Source: Paenibacillus fonticola DSM 21315 (lineage in GTDB: Bacteria > Bacillota > Bacilli > Paenibacillales > Paenibacillaceae). From it: a DNA stretch of 64,000 nt. Below the pieces are notes generated by a model that was not told the DNA's origin, did not search any database, and saw nothing but the letters and a program-made list of their open reading frames with translations. This document shows positions 56,043 through 64,000 of the stretch, piece after piece. The DNA is taken from positions 91,488-155,487 of the forward strand of contig NZ_KB907250.1 in NCBI RefSeq assembly GCF_000381905.1, given 5' to 3'. Position numbers and translations under genes: made by a program. The number at the start of each line of letters is the position of its first letter. The stretch's first letter is position 1.

Positions 56043-56882
56043 TTGTTGAAACTGATGATCATCGATGATGAAGAGATTATTCTAAAAGGATTACAGCGGA
56101 TGGTCAAGGCGGAACAGACGTTGTTTACGGATGTTGTCGGTGTGTCGGATAGCCTTGAGGCTCTCGAACTGATGGATAATTTCCACCCGGATCTCGTCAT
56201 TACGGATATTCAAATGCCGGAGATGGACGGACTGGAATTAATCAGCCAGGCTGGACAGAAAAATGTGAATAAATTTGTGATTATTACCGGGTATGACGAC
56301 TTTAATTACGCCAGGCAGGCTATTCGCCTGCAGGTTGTCGACTATTTGTTGAAGCCTGTGGATCAGAAGGAGTTCTCGCAGCTGCTGAAGCGCATCGCTT
56401 CAAGCATTGTGGAGGAAAAATACCGCGTGCTGAATCAGGCGGGGGAAGCTGCAAAAGCTGCAAAAGCTGCAAATGCTGCAAATGCTGCAAATGCTGCAAA
56501 TGTGGAAGATGCAATGGATGTTTCTGCTGACGGAAGCTCCAGCAATATCAAGCTGTTTGAGCAATATATTCAGCAAAATTTCTCGCGCGACTTGTCTTTA
56601 GAGGAGGTCGCGGACTATTTAAGTTTGCACCCCAACTATTTATGCCATCTGCTGAAGCAAAAAACGGGCATGACGTTCGTACGGTATTTACGCCTCATCC
56701 GGATTGAGCGGGCAAAGGCTATTTTAACCCACAATCCGATTATTCCGCTGGATCAGGTCTCACGCAAAGTGGGCTATGAAAATCCTCGTCATTTTTATAA
56801 AGTGTTCAAGCAGTGCGTTGGCCAAACACCGGGGAGCTACCGGGAAGAAGCGGTCAATCGCAATAAAGTAAAGTCATTTTGA
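56043..56882 (+). CDS. Short YesN-type response regulator (receiver plus AraC HTH)
   Basis: A 279-residue response regulator, probably the partner of the kinase at 49602. Receiver: acidic pocket DDE, phospho-acceptor D55 in ITDIQMPEMDG and Lys in LLKPVDQKE. A short linker with six AAK/AAN tripeptides (encoded by a 9-bp repeat) leads to the AraC-type domain (DLSLEEVADYLSLHPNYLCHL, LDQVSRKVGYENPRHFYKVFK). It lacks the long middle region of the 516-residue regulator at 16548. The start is probably TTG 56043 with AAGGGGGG eight bases ahead; ATG 56055 is internal to the receiver. Confidence 0.87.
   Translation: MLKLMIIDDEEIILKGLQRMVKAEQTLFTDVVGVSDSLEALELMDNFHPDLVITDIQMPEMDGLELISQAGQKNVNKFVIITGYDDFNYARQAIRLQVVDYLLKPVDQKEFSQLLKRIASSIVEEKYRVLNQAGEAAKAAKAANAANAANAANVEDAMDVSADGSSSNIKLFEQYIQQNFSRDLSLEEVADYLSLHPNYLCHLLKQKTGMTFVRYLRLIRIERAKAILTHNPIIPLDQVSRKVGYENPRHFYKVFKQCVGQTPGSYREEAVNRNKVKSF
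56448..56501 (+). repeat. 9-bp microsatellite encoding the regulator linker
   Basis: GCTGCAAAA or GCTGCAAAT is repeated six times in frame at 56448, 56457, 56466, 56475, 56484 and 56493. Gain or loss of units would change linker length by three residues without a frameshift. Confidence 0.9.
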
Positions 56883-56906
56883 ATATGCGATCGGAGTGAG
56901 AGGACA

Positions 56907-57587
56907 GTGCACAGAAATAATAGAGTTATTTTGTTTCAAGGGGATTCGATTACGGACGGGAACCGGGATCGTCTGGGCGATAAAAATCATATCCTCGGAC
57001 ATAGCTACGCTTATATGATCGCGGGCAAGCTCGGGAATGAATTTGCTCAACAGCAACCGATTTTTATTAATCGCGGAGTCAGCGGGGACAGAGTTTCCGA
57101 TCTGTATGCGCGTTGGAATGAAGATGCGATCTGTCTTCAGCCGGATTTGATCAGTATTTTGATCGGTGTGAATGATGCATGGCGAATTGTGGCTGGCGAA
57201 CCGAGCGGTGCAACAGACCGTTTTGAAAGGGCTTACCGTCATTTGCTGGAGGAGACGAAAGATGTTCTGCCCCAATCGAAAATCATACTATGCGAGCCAT
57301 TTATTCTGAAAACAGGAGCGACGGAGGAGAAATGGGAGCAATGGTGCAGACTGGTTTCGAACTATCAGCAGATTGTATGGGGGCTGGCCGCTGAATTTGA
57401 CGCGCTGCATGTTCCGCTGCAGGCCGCGTTCGAGGAGGCAGCTCAAAGGGCTGAGGCATCATATTGGTTGTGGGATGGAGTCCATCCGACGGCCGCCGGT
57501 CATGATTTAATCGCTCGAAAATGGCTTGAAATCGTTGGGCGCAGCGGATGGCTGAAGGGGGGGATCAGCGATGAAGCTCCAATATAA
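56907..57587 (+). CDS. SGNH/GDSL hydrolase, probable carbohydrate acetylesterase
   Basis: A 226-residue SGNH hydrolase. Block I holds the nucleophile S14 in FQGDSITDG, block II the Gly in NRGVSGDR, block III the Asn in GVNDAW, and block V D190 and H193 in WDGVHPTAAGH. There is no signal peptide, so it probably removes acetyl groups from imported oligosaccharides. The start is GTG with GAGAGGA ahead. It overlaps the GH95 gene by 17 bases, which indicates tight co-expression; acetylated galactose or fucose residues are plausible substrates. Confidence 0.87.
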   Translation: MHRNNRVILFQGDSITDGNRDRLGDKNHILGHSYAYMIAGKLGNEFAQQQPIFINRGVSGDRVSDLYARWNEDAICLQPDLISILIGVNDAWRIVAGEPSGATDRFERAYRHLLEETKDVLPQSKIILCEPFILKTGATEEKWEQWCRLVSNYQQIVWGLAAEFDALHVPLQAAFEEAAQRAEASYWLWDGVHPTAAGHDLIARKWLEIVGRSGWLKGGISDEAPI

Positions 57588-59955
57588 CAGGGCCGCAACC
57601 GATTGGAATGAAGCACTTCCGATTGGAGGAGGAAGGCTGGGGGCCATGCTCTTCGGCGGGGTGGAGCGCGAGAGGCTCCAGCTTAATGAAGACACGTTAT
57701 GGTCCGGTAAGCCCGGGAACTGGAACAATTCGGAGGCAAGAGGAGCGCTGGATGAAGTACGCCGCCTATTGTCAGAAGAAAAATATGCGGCCGCTGACAA
57801 ATTAGCAAAGTCGATGTTAGGGCCGTATGCGCAGTCGTATTTGCCCTTCGGCAATTTAATGCTGGATTTTGAGCATGGCAATTATGCGTCCGCTTACGAA
57901 CGGAGTCTGGATCTGGAACAAGGCATTGCTCGGGTAAGTTACCGTATTGGCAGCATTCAATATTCCCGTGAAATGTTTGCCTCTTATCCTGACCGGGTTA
58001 TCGTTGTTCGCTTGGAAGCAAGCGAGCCGAAAATGCTCAATCTGCATGTCCGGCTAGACAGCCCGCTGCGCAGCCGGGTAATGGCCACGCAGGACCGGTT
58101 GATCATCCGGGGCACCGCGCCAGAGCATGTTGACCCGAACTATGTTCATAGTGACCGGCCTGTAGTATATGGTGATTTAGGGCAGACGGAGGGCATGACC
58201 TTTGAGGGACGGGCTGCCGTCAAGCTGGAGGAGGGTTCAGCAGAATACGGAGCCGATGGAATACATATTTATGGTGCTACCGCTGCAACAATCTATTTTA
58301 GCGCGGCTACAAGCTTTCAAGCATTTAACATCTCTCCGCGGGCGGAAGGGAAGGAGCCAGCCGAAGCCGCTGAACAGGATTTGGTTGAGGCGTTAAATCG
58401 TTCCTATGAATCGCTGCTGGACAGGCATGTCGCTGATTATTGCTCCTTGTTCTCCAGGGTACAGCTTCACCTTGGGGAACGCTCGGCACCAGCGGATTTG
58501 AGTACGGATGAGCGGATAAGATCGTATGGCGCCTCCGATCCTGCCTTGGTGCAATTGTTATTTCAATATGGGCGGTATTTAATGATTTCTGGCTCACGTC
58601 CCGGTACGCAGCCGGCTAATTTGCAGGGAATATGGAATCAGGAGACGCGTCCGCCGTGGAGCAGCAACTGGACGCTGAACATTAATGCACAGATGAACTA
58701 CTGGCCAGCTTTGACGTGCAATTTAGCGGAATGTCATGAGCCGCTGCTCAACATGATCGGTGAGCTGGCCGAGAACGGCCGGGATACCGCCGCGATCCAT
58801 TATGGAACGAGAGGCTGGGTCGCCCATCATAATACGGATCTTTGGCGGCAAACCGCTCCCGCTGGAGGGTACGGGCATGGAGATCCGGTATGGGCGCTGT
58901 GGCCGATGGGCGGCGTATGGCTATGCCAGCATTTATGGGAGCATTACGCCTTTGGCCAGGATGAGAATTATTTGCGGGATCAGGCGTTTCCAGTAATGAA
59001 GGAGGCTGCGCTCTTCTGTCTCGATTGGCTGCTGGAGGATGCCGAAGGCCGCCTCATTACATCCCCGTCCACATCTCCTGAACATAAATTTGTTACACCG
59101 GAAGGTCTTGCCGGTTTGAGCGAAGCCACTTCGACGGACCTTGAGCTGATCTGGGATTTATTCAGCAATTGTATTGAAGCGATGAATATTTTGGGGATCG
59201 AGGAATCCCTCCGCCTGGAGTTAACTGAAGCGCGGAAACGCTTGCTGCCGCTGCAAACAGGCAAATATGGGCAGCTGCAGGAATGGGCGCAGGACTTCGA
59301 AGATGAGGATGTTCATCACCGTCACGTCTCTCATTTGTTTGCTGTCTACCCGGGGCAGCAGTTGACGGAACAAGCCGCGCCAGAACTGTTTCATGCAGCA
59401 AAACAATCGCTGGAGCGCCGTGGGGACGCTGGAACAGGCTGGAGCCTCGGCTGGAAAGTTGGACTGTGGGCCCGTTTTGGAGACGGGAACCGGGCTTTAG
59501 GGCTGTTGTCCAACCTGCTGCAACTAGTTCATGACGGAGTGGAAGACGCTTCAAAAGGCGGGGTATACGGCAACCTGCTTGATGCTCATCCCCCTTTTCA
59601 AATCGACGGGAATTTTGGCGCTGCGGCTGGCATCGCCGAGATGCTGCTGCAGTCCCATCAAGGCTGGCTCCAGCTGCTGCCGGCATTGCCGGACGCTTGG
59701 CCGAGCGGCGAGTTCAGCGGGCTTAGGGCGCGTGGCGGATTTGAAGTAAGCCTGAAATGGGAAGAGGGCCAACCCCGTCAAGCGAAGATTTATTCTTCCG
59801 TTGGTGGTGTTTGCAAAATACAGACGGCACATGCTCTGACTATCGAGGGTTTAGCCGGAAACAGCGGCGGCCTGGATTACCTTGTTAAAAAAGGGTTTGC
59901 CGAGTTTGATACGATAGCGGGCCAAACCTATACGTTGCGGTTTACAACGGGATAG
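57571..59955 (+). CDS. GH95 alpha-L-fucosidase (or alpha-L-galactosidase), second copy
   Basis: A 794-residue paralogue of the 28429-30855 enzyme. Family marks: [47 protein letters not shown] (paired Asn), acid-like E504 in STSPEHKF, base-associated D679 in IDGNFGAA. There is no signal peptide. AAGGGGGG upstream of the ATG lies inside the esterase gene. It is the last gene of the second kinase/transporter locus, followed by a long non-coding repeat region. Two GH95 copies in one window suggest different linkages or partners; specificity cannot be told from sequence alone. Confidence 0.9.
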   Translation: MKLQYNRAATDWNEALPIGGGRLGAMLFGGVERERLQLNEDTLWSGKPGNWNNSEARGALDEVRRLLSEEKYAAADKLAKSMLGPYAQSYLPFGNLMLDFEHGNYASAYERSLDLEQGIARVSYRIGSIQYSREMFASYPDRVIVVRLEASEPKMLNLHVRLDSPLRSRVMATQDRLIIRGTAPEHVDPNYVHSDRPVVYGDLGQTEGMTFEGRAAVKLEEGSAEYGADGIHIYGATAATIYFSAATSFQAFNISPRAEGKEPAEAAEQDLVEALNRSYESLLDRHVADYCSLFSRVQLHLGERSAPADLSTDERIRSYGASDPALVQLLFQYGRYLMISGSRPGTQPANLQGIWNQETRPPWSSNWTLNINAQMNYWPALTCNLAECHEPLLNMIGELAENGRDTAAIHYGTRGWVAHHNTDLWRQTAPAGGYGHGDPVWALWPMGGVWLCQHLWEHYAFGQDENYLRDQAFPVMKEAALFCLDWLLEDAEGRLITSPSTSPEHKFVTPEGLAGLSEATSTDLELIWDLFSNCIEAMNILGIEESLRLELTEARKRLLPLQTGKYGQLQEWAQDFEDEDVHHRHVSHLFAVYPGQQLTEQAAPELFHAAKQSLERRGDAGTGWSLGWKVGLWARFGDGNRALGLLSNLLQLVHDGVEDASKGGVYGNLLDAHPPFQIDGNFGAAAGIAEMLLQSHQGWLQLLPALPDAWPSGEFSGLRARGGFEVSLKWEEGQPRQAKIYSSVGGVCKIQTAHALTIEGLAGNSGGLDYLVKKGFAEFDTIAGQTYTLRFTTG

Positions 59956-60088
59956 TTTGATCAGGATTCAGCGTTTACCATTTCGGATGGGTTGTCGATA
60001 GCCATCCAAACATGCCCCGGGCCCGCTTCGTGAGCACAGGAAGTAGTGCGCACGAAATAAATCAATATACAAACATGCTTTACGGCCA

Positions 60089-60735
60089 GGTGCATGGAAT
60101 GTGTACGAAAAATCGTACACAAGTGCTCGTGCAGCAGCCCGATGCAGAGATTGTATGCGATAAATCGCACACAAGTGCTCGTGCAGCAGCTCGATGCATG
60201 GAATGTGTACGATAAATCGCACACAAGTGCTCATGCAGCAGCCCGATGCAGAGATTGTGTACGATAAATCGCACACAAGTGCTCGTGCATCAGCCCGATG
60301 CATGGAATGTGTACGATAAATCGTACACAAGTGCTCGTGCATCAGCCCGATGCAGAGATTGTATGCGATAAATCGCACACAAGTGCTCATGCATCAGCCC
60401 GATGCATGGAATGTGTACGATAAATCGTACCCAAGTGCTCGTGCAGCAGCCCGATGCAGAGATTGTATGCGATAAATCGCACACAAGTGCTCGTGCATCA
60501 GCCGGATGCATGGAATGTGTACGAAAAATCGTACACAAGTGCAGGTGCAGCAGCCGGATGCATGGAATGTGTACGATAAATCGCACACAAGTGCTCGTGC
60601 AGCAGCCGGATGCATGGAATGTGTACGATAAATCGCACACAAGTGCACGTGCAGCAGCCCGATGCATGGAATGTATGCGATAAATCGCACACAAGTGCTC
60701 GTGCAGCAGCCGGATGCATCAGCCGGATGCGAGCG
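60089..60735. repeat. 52-bp tandem array, twelve units, each with a palindrome
   Basis: AAGTGC recurs every 52 bp exactly from 60121 to 60693. Each unit carries a 20-bp near-palindrome, at its best GTGTACGATAAATCGTACAC, at 60101 + 52n (last at 60673). Units come in two types, GATGCAGAGATTG and GATGCATGGAATG, which alternate in the first eight units, so there is a 104-bp higher-order period, and then become uniform. No stop codon falls in any minus-strand frame, so repetitive open frames appear, but none looks like a gene. The rest of 59956-61316 has no supported gene. Confidence 0.92.
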
Positions 60736-60989
60736 GAACAGAACTGAAATCCATTGCGGGAGTTGACGCTGATGCCGCCCAAGGATCATTACCTGCAATC
60801 GTGACGAATTGTCTACTTTAGCAACGAATGACTCAGACTGGACAGTTGCTGCATAGTAGCACCGGCCTTATTGCCAAACAAAATTTCGTCAAGCCGTTCA
60901 TCTCCTCACCCTCAAAACAACAATACACCTAGGTTCCGGTTATTTTGGTTCAAGCTACTTTTTTTCTGCGAAAGTTGAGTTACAAATTG

Positions 60990-61036
60990 GAACACTTCCA
61001 TATCAGTGATATTTTATCCTGATCTGGGAGTGTTTT
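60990..61036 (+). terminator. Long hairpin with T run
   Basis: GAACACTTCC and ATCAG on the left (60990-61006) pair with CTGAT and GGGAGTGTTT on the right (61019-61036) with small interruptions, followed by TTTTTG. No gene ends close upstream, so it may terminate transcripts crossing the repeat array. Confidence 0.6.
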
Positions 61037-61188
61037 TGTATTCCTTCAAATGTACATTTTGTGCATGGTTTGAGGTGTTGTTTGCATTCCTAAAAAATTG
61101 ACCCTACCACCTAAAGATATGACATGTTTTTAGATTCTGATCCCCGATAAGATGAAATCAAGCAAAAGATTAGATATTTTACAGCGGT

Positions 61189-61268
61189 AGCAGCAACAAG
61201 AGCAACAAGAGCATCAGAGCATCAAGAGCAACAAGAGCAACAAGAGCATCAAGAGGATTACAGCATCA
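61189..61268. repeat. 9-bp AGCAACAAG-type repeat upstream of the fifth transporter
   Basis: Variants of AGCAACAAG and AGCATCAAG are repeated about eight times, ending 50 bp before the lipoprotein start. Confidence 0.7.
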
Positions 61269-61316
61269 AGCCATCGCAAGAAATAGGCAACTAAGACACT
61301 ATAGGGGGTTAAGTAA

Positions 61317-62618
61317 ATGGGGAAAAAGTTAAGAAAACCGGCTGCACTGCTGCTGTCACTCTTTCTGGTCATTGGGCTGGCGGCTTGCGGCGGCAAGGAT
61401 TCGAGCGGCGGAGGCAACTCTGCTGCGGTGAACGGCGGCGGGGAGTCTTCCGGCGGGAAGAAGCAGGAGACGACCAGTATTTTGTTCTGGAGCCCATTTT
61501 CCGGTGCGGATGGTCCGTTCATGAAGAAGATTGTAGACAAATATAACTCTTCCCAGGATCAATACAAGGTCAATTTCGTCATTCAGCCGAACGGAGAGTA
61601 CTACAAGCAGCTTGACGTTGCGCTCAGCACATCCAAAGAGCGTCCGGACCTTATGATCATGCACGTGGATAATGTGCCAACGTACGTAAACAAAGATCAA
61701 TTGCAGCCGCTGGATGATATCGCTTCCGCGTCTGGAATCAGCAAAGACGATTACGCCGAAGCTCCGGTCGAATATTCAACGATCGATGGCAAATGGTATT
61801 CCATTCCGCTTGATATCCATCCTGTCGTCATGTACTACAACAAAGATTTGTTCGAGCAAGCGGGTGTTAGCGGTCCGCCGACCAACCGTGCCGAGTTTGA
61901 GGATGCTGTCGCTAAATTGACCGATAAGGACAAAGGCGTTTACGGTTACGTACTTCCAACACTGTGGCCGCAGCAGTTCATTTTCCCATCCTTGGTATGG
62001 CAAAATGGCGGCGAGCTCTGGGATGGCAGCGATGTAGCCTACAACTCTCCTGAAGCGGTAGAAATGGTATCCTGGATGCGCAGTCTGGTCGATCAAGGTT
62101 ATTCCCCAGGCAATGTTCAACAGGACGGAGAAAATACTTTGTTCCTGCAAGGCAAAAACGCAATTCAATTCAACGGTCCTTGGATGAAATCGCAATTTGA
62201 TGAAGCAGGCTTGAATTATGGCGTGGCTCCGATTCCGCAAATCGGTAAAGTGAAAGCAGCAGCTTTTGCCGGCTCCCATGGTTTCGTCATTCCGAAAGCA
62301 ATGACTGACGAAGCGAAGCTGGCCGGTATCGGCGATTTCCTGAAATACATGGCGGAGCACTCGATGGAATGGGCAGAGTCCGGTCAAGCGCTGGCCTCGA
62401 AGAAAATGATCGAGAGCGAGGAGTTCAAGCAGCTGGAAGTTCAAAGCAGTATCGCCGCAGGCTTTCCAGATGTCCAATTTGCACCAAACGTGCTTAACTG
62501 GGGAACGATCTCCGAGCCGATCTGGGGCGAGCTGAACAACGCGCTGCTAGGCAAGAAGGATCCGCAAAAAGCAATGGACGACGCTGTCGCGAAATCACGG
62601 CAAGCGATGAAAAATTAA
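61317..62618 (+). CDS. ABC sugar-binding lipoprotein (family 1)
   Basis: Solute-binding lipoprotein of the fifth importer, 433 residues. The signal ends in lipobox GLAAC (Cys about 23), followed by a Gly/Ser/Asn-rich linker. The mature part starts ILFWSPFSGADGPFMKKIVD and contains IPLDIHPVVMYYNKDLF, close to the binding protein at 7032-8273. AGGGGG precedes the ATG. Substrate unknown; no glycosidase follows within the window. Confidence 0.88.
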   Translation: MGKKLRKPAALLLSLFLVIGLAACGGKDSSGGGNSAAVNGGGESSGGKKQETTSILFWSPFSGADGPFMKKIVDKYNSSQDQYKVNFVIQPNGEYYKQLDVALSTSKERPDLMIMHVDNVPTYVNKDQLQPLDDIASASGISKDDYAEAPVEYSTIDGKWYSIPLDIHPVVMYYNKDLFEQAGVSGPPTNRAEFEDAVAKLTDKDKGVYGYVLPTLWPQQFIFPSLVWQNGGELWDGSDVAYNSPEAVEMVSWMRSLVDQGYSPGNVQQDGENTLFLQGKNAIQFNGPWMKSQFDEAGLNYGVAPIPQIGKVKAAAFAGSHGFVIPKAMTDEAKLAGIGDFLKYMAEHSMEWAESGQALASKKMIESEEFKQLEVQSSIAAGFPDVQFAPNVLNWGTISEPIWGELNNALLGKKDPQKAMDDAVAKSRQAMKN

Positions 62619-62640
62619 CGGCCCGAAGTAATTTAATGCA

Positions 62641-62690
62641 GAAGGAGACGGGAAATAGGCGGCAGCTGCTCTCTCGTCTCCTTCGATTTT
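62641..62690 (+). terminator. Intra-operon hairpin between binding protein and permease
   Basis: GAAGGAGACG (62641-62650) pairs perfectly with CGTCTCCTTC (62675-62684), followed by GATTTTCT, 23 bp after the lipoprotein stop. It is placed as in the 8300-8334 case. Confidence 0.7.
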
Positions 62691-62735
62691 CTGACACACA
62701 ATGAAGCAACGCCCCAGGGCGGGAGGGATAAATCT

Positions 62736-63635
62736 ATGGTGAAAAGCTGGCACTCCAAATTAACTTCATCATTGTTTGTGCTGCCTTATTTCATTTGTTT
62801 TACCGCTTTCTTATTGTTTCCGATACTTTATGGCGTGTATATTAGCTTGCATAACTTTGAGCTTCTATCGCCAGATCATGATTTTGTAGGCTTGAAGCAT
62901 TATATAACGATTTTTACGCCGGACACCTATTTGAACAGCCTGTTCTTCAACGGGCTGTGGAATACGATTCAGTTCGTCATCTATTCCGTACCGCTGCTGA
63001 TCGTGGTCGGGCTCGCGCTTGCCATGCTCATCCAGCATCTTCCAAGTAAAATCCGCGGCATGTTCCGCACGTTCTACTTTTTGCCGTATGCGTTATCCGC
63101 ATCGGTCATGTCCGTGATTTGGCTGATGATTTTCGATACGAACTCCGGATTTCTGAACAGCTTGCTGATGAAGCTGAATATCCCGGCTATTCCCTGGCTG
63201 ACCGACCAGCCGTGGGCCTGGGTGTCGCTCATTACGACGACCTTGTGGTGGACGATCGGCTTCAACATGATTATTTTCATCAATGCTCTGAATCAGGTGC
63301 CTGAGGATTTCTACGAGGCCGCCTCGCTGGACGGTGCAAATGCGTGGGATAAGTTTAGTCACATTACGCTTCCGACCATCAAACCAGTCATGTTGTTCGT
63401 AATGATCACATCCACGATCGCTTCGTTTAACGTCTTTGCCCAGCCGTTCCTGCTTACTCGCGGCGGCCCGGGGGACAGCACGAAGGTGCTGCTGATCAAC
63501 GTGCTCGATCAGGCGTTCATCCGCAAGGAGATCGGCTCCGCCTCGGCGATGGCGATTTTGATGGCGCTGCTCATTATGATCATATCGGTTGTGCAATTTA
63601 AACTGACTTACGGAAATAAGGGGGAAGAGTCATGA
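62736..63635 (+). CDS. ABC sugar permease (MalF type)
   Basis: First membrane subunit of the fifth importer, 299 residues, about six membrane spans. The EAA loop reads YEAASLDGANAWDKFSHITLP. GGGAGGGAT precedes the ATG. Its stop overlaps the start of the next permease (ATGA), which indicates translational coupling. Confidence 0.9.
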   Translation: MVKSWHSKLTSSLFVLPYFICFTAFLLFPILYGVYISLHNFELLSPDHDFVGLKHYITIFTPDTYLNSLFFNGLWNTIQFVIYSVPLLIVVGLALAMLIQHLPSKIRGMFRTFYFLPYALSASVMSVIWLMIFDTNSGFLNSLLMKLNIPAIPWLTDQPWAWVSLITTTLWWTIGFNMIIFINALNQVPEDFYEAASLDGANAWDKFSHITLPTIKPVMLFVMITSTIASFNVFAQPFLLTRGGPGDSTKVLLINVLDQAFIRKEIGSASAMAILMALLIMIISVVQFKLTYGNKGEES

Positions 63636-64000
63636 GCATGAAACGGATCAAAACGCTGCTGCTCGTTCTTCTCGCTTCGGTGGTTGCCGTCGTTTTCCTG
63701 CTGCCGCTCGTATGGATGATATCGACGTCCTTTAAGAACGATTTTGAAGCATTGTCCGGGAAAATGAACTTTATTCCGCTCAAGCCGACCTTCGATAATT
63801 ATATCAAAGGGTTTAGCGGAGAATTGATGAACGTTCCGATCCTGCAATGGATCACGAACTCGCTGATGGTCGGCATCGCGGGGACGGCGATCGTCCTGCT
63901 CATCGCTTCTATGGCGGCGTTCGCCTTGGCCCGGTTGAAGGACCTCCCGCTGCGCAGAACGCTGCTGTCGATGTTCATCGCCTCGCTGATGATTCCAGGC
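63632..64000 (+). CDS. ABC sugar permease (MalG type), partial
   Basis: The first 123 codons of a MalG-type permease, open to the window end. An N-terminal membrane helix (LLLVLLASVVAVVFLLPLVWMI) is followed by STSFKN, a typical family start, then NSLMVGIAGTAIVLLIASMAAFALARL. It begins inside the stop of the preceding permease, with GGGGGAAGAG as ribosome binding site. The EAA loop and C-terminus lie outside the window. Confidence 0.9.
   Translation, partial: MSMKRIKTLLLVLLASVVAVVFLLPLVWMISTSFKNDFEALSGKMNFIPLKPTFDNYIKGFSGELMNVPILQWITNSLMVGIAGTAIVLLIASMAAFALARLKDLPLRRTLLSMFIASLMIPG

Noticed and set aside
60089..60735. CRISPR array
   Set aside because: The period is an exact 52 bp with the whole unit conserved, so there are no variable spacers, and no cas genes are nearby.
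59961..60798. Several 65-140 residue open frames on the minus strand across the repeat array
   Set aside because: The 52-bp unit has no stop in any minus frame, so all frames stay open mechanically. There are no ribosome binding sites and the peptides are repetitive.

Overview
This 64 kb window looks like a Paenibacillus-type chromosome (spore-forming, low-to-medium GC Firmicute). The signs are the yqeG-yqeH-aroE-yhbY-nadD-yqeK-rsfS-yqeM housekeeping cluster, a SpoVAE sporulation protein, YesM/YesN-type two-component systems, LplB/LplC-type sugar permeases, an SLH-domain surface protein and strong GGAGG-type ribosome binding sites. No rRNA, tRNA, CRISPR array or complete insertion sequence was seen.

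Layout. (1) 0.9-7.0 kb: an arabinan-oligosaccharide operon with a cre site: GH51 arabinofuranosidase, AraN/AraP/AraQ-like ABC transporter, GH43 exo-arabinofuranosidase. (2) 7.0-12.3 kb: a second ABC transporter. It is followed by an AT-rich SLH-protein cassette, and beyond that by only the C-terminal tail of another GH51 enzyme, which suggests the cassette replaced most of that gene. (3) 12.4-16.1 kb: a GNAT acetyltransferase, then an AraC regulator divergent from a GH127 beta-L-arabinofuranosidase. (4) 16.5-22.5 kb: an orphan YesN-type response regulator, a non-coding element with terminal inverted repeats, and an AraC regulator divergent from a YicI-like GH31 alpha-xylosidase. (5) 22.6-32.0 kb: histidine kinase, LplB/LplC permeases, solute-binding lipoprotein, GH95 fucosidase, then a VanX-like lipoprotein. 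(6) 32.1-36.6 kb: an AraC regulator divergent from a GH42 beta-galactosidase, an M42 aminopeptidase and a tiny membrane protein. (7) 36.8-37.5 kb: a decayed IS1182-like transposase and one copy of a dispersed repeat. (8) 37.7-49.4 kb: SpoVAE, MoxR-DUF58-transglutaminase, and the yqeG-yqeM block with cvfB inserted. (9) 49.6-60.0 kb: a second kinase/LplB/LplC/lipoprotein locus ending in a response regulator, an SGNH esterase and a second GH95. (10) 60.1-60.7 kb: a twelve-unit 52-bp tandem array carrying palindromes. (11) 61.3 kb to the end: a fifth ABC sugar transporter, cut by the window edge.

How it fits together. The glycosidases show no signal peptides and are probably cytoplasmic. They would trim oligosaccharides imported by five ABC systems, none of which encodes its own ATPase; a shared MsmX-type ATPase elsewhere is the likely partner. 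GH51, GH43 and GH127 cover alpha- and beta-linked arabinofuranose. GH95 (fucose), GH42 (galactose), GH31 (xylose) and the SGNH esterase (acetyl groups) together match the side chain of fucosylated xyloglucan; that substrate assignment is inference. Control appears to come from AraC proteins and YesM/YesN two-component systems. Several of their genes have direct repeats with an exact 21-bp period in front, the usual geometry of AraC-type operators. Intergenic regions are unusually rich in tandem repeats, each with its own unit.
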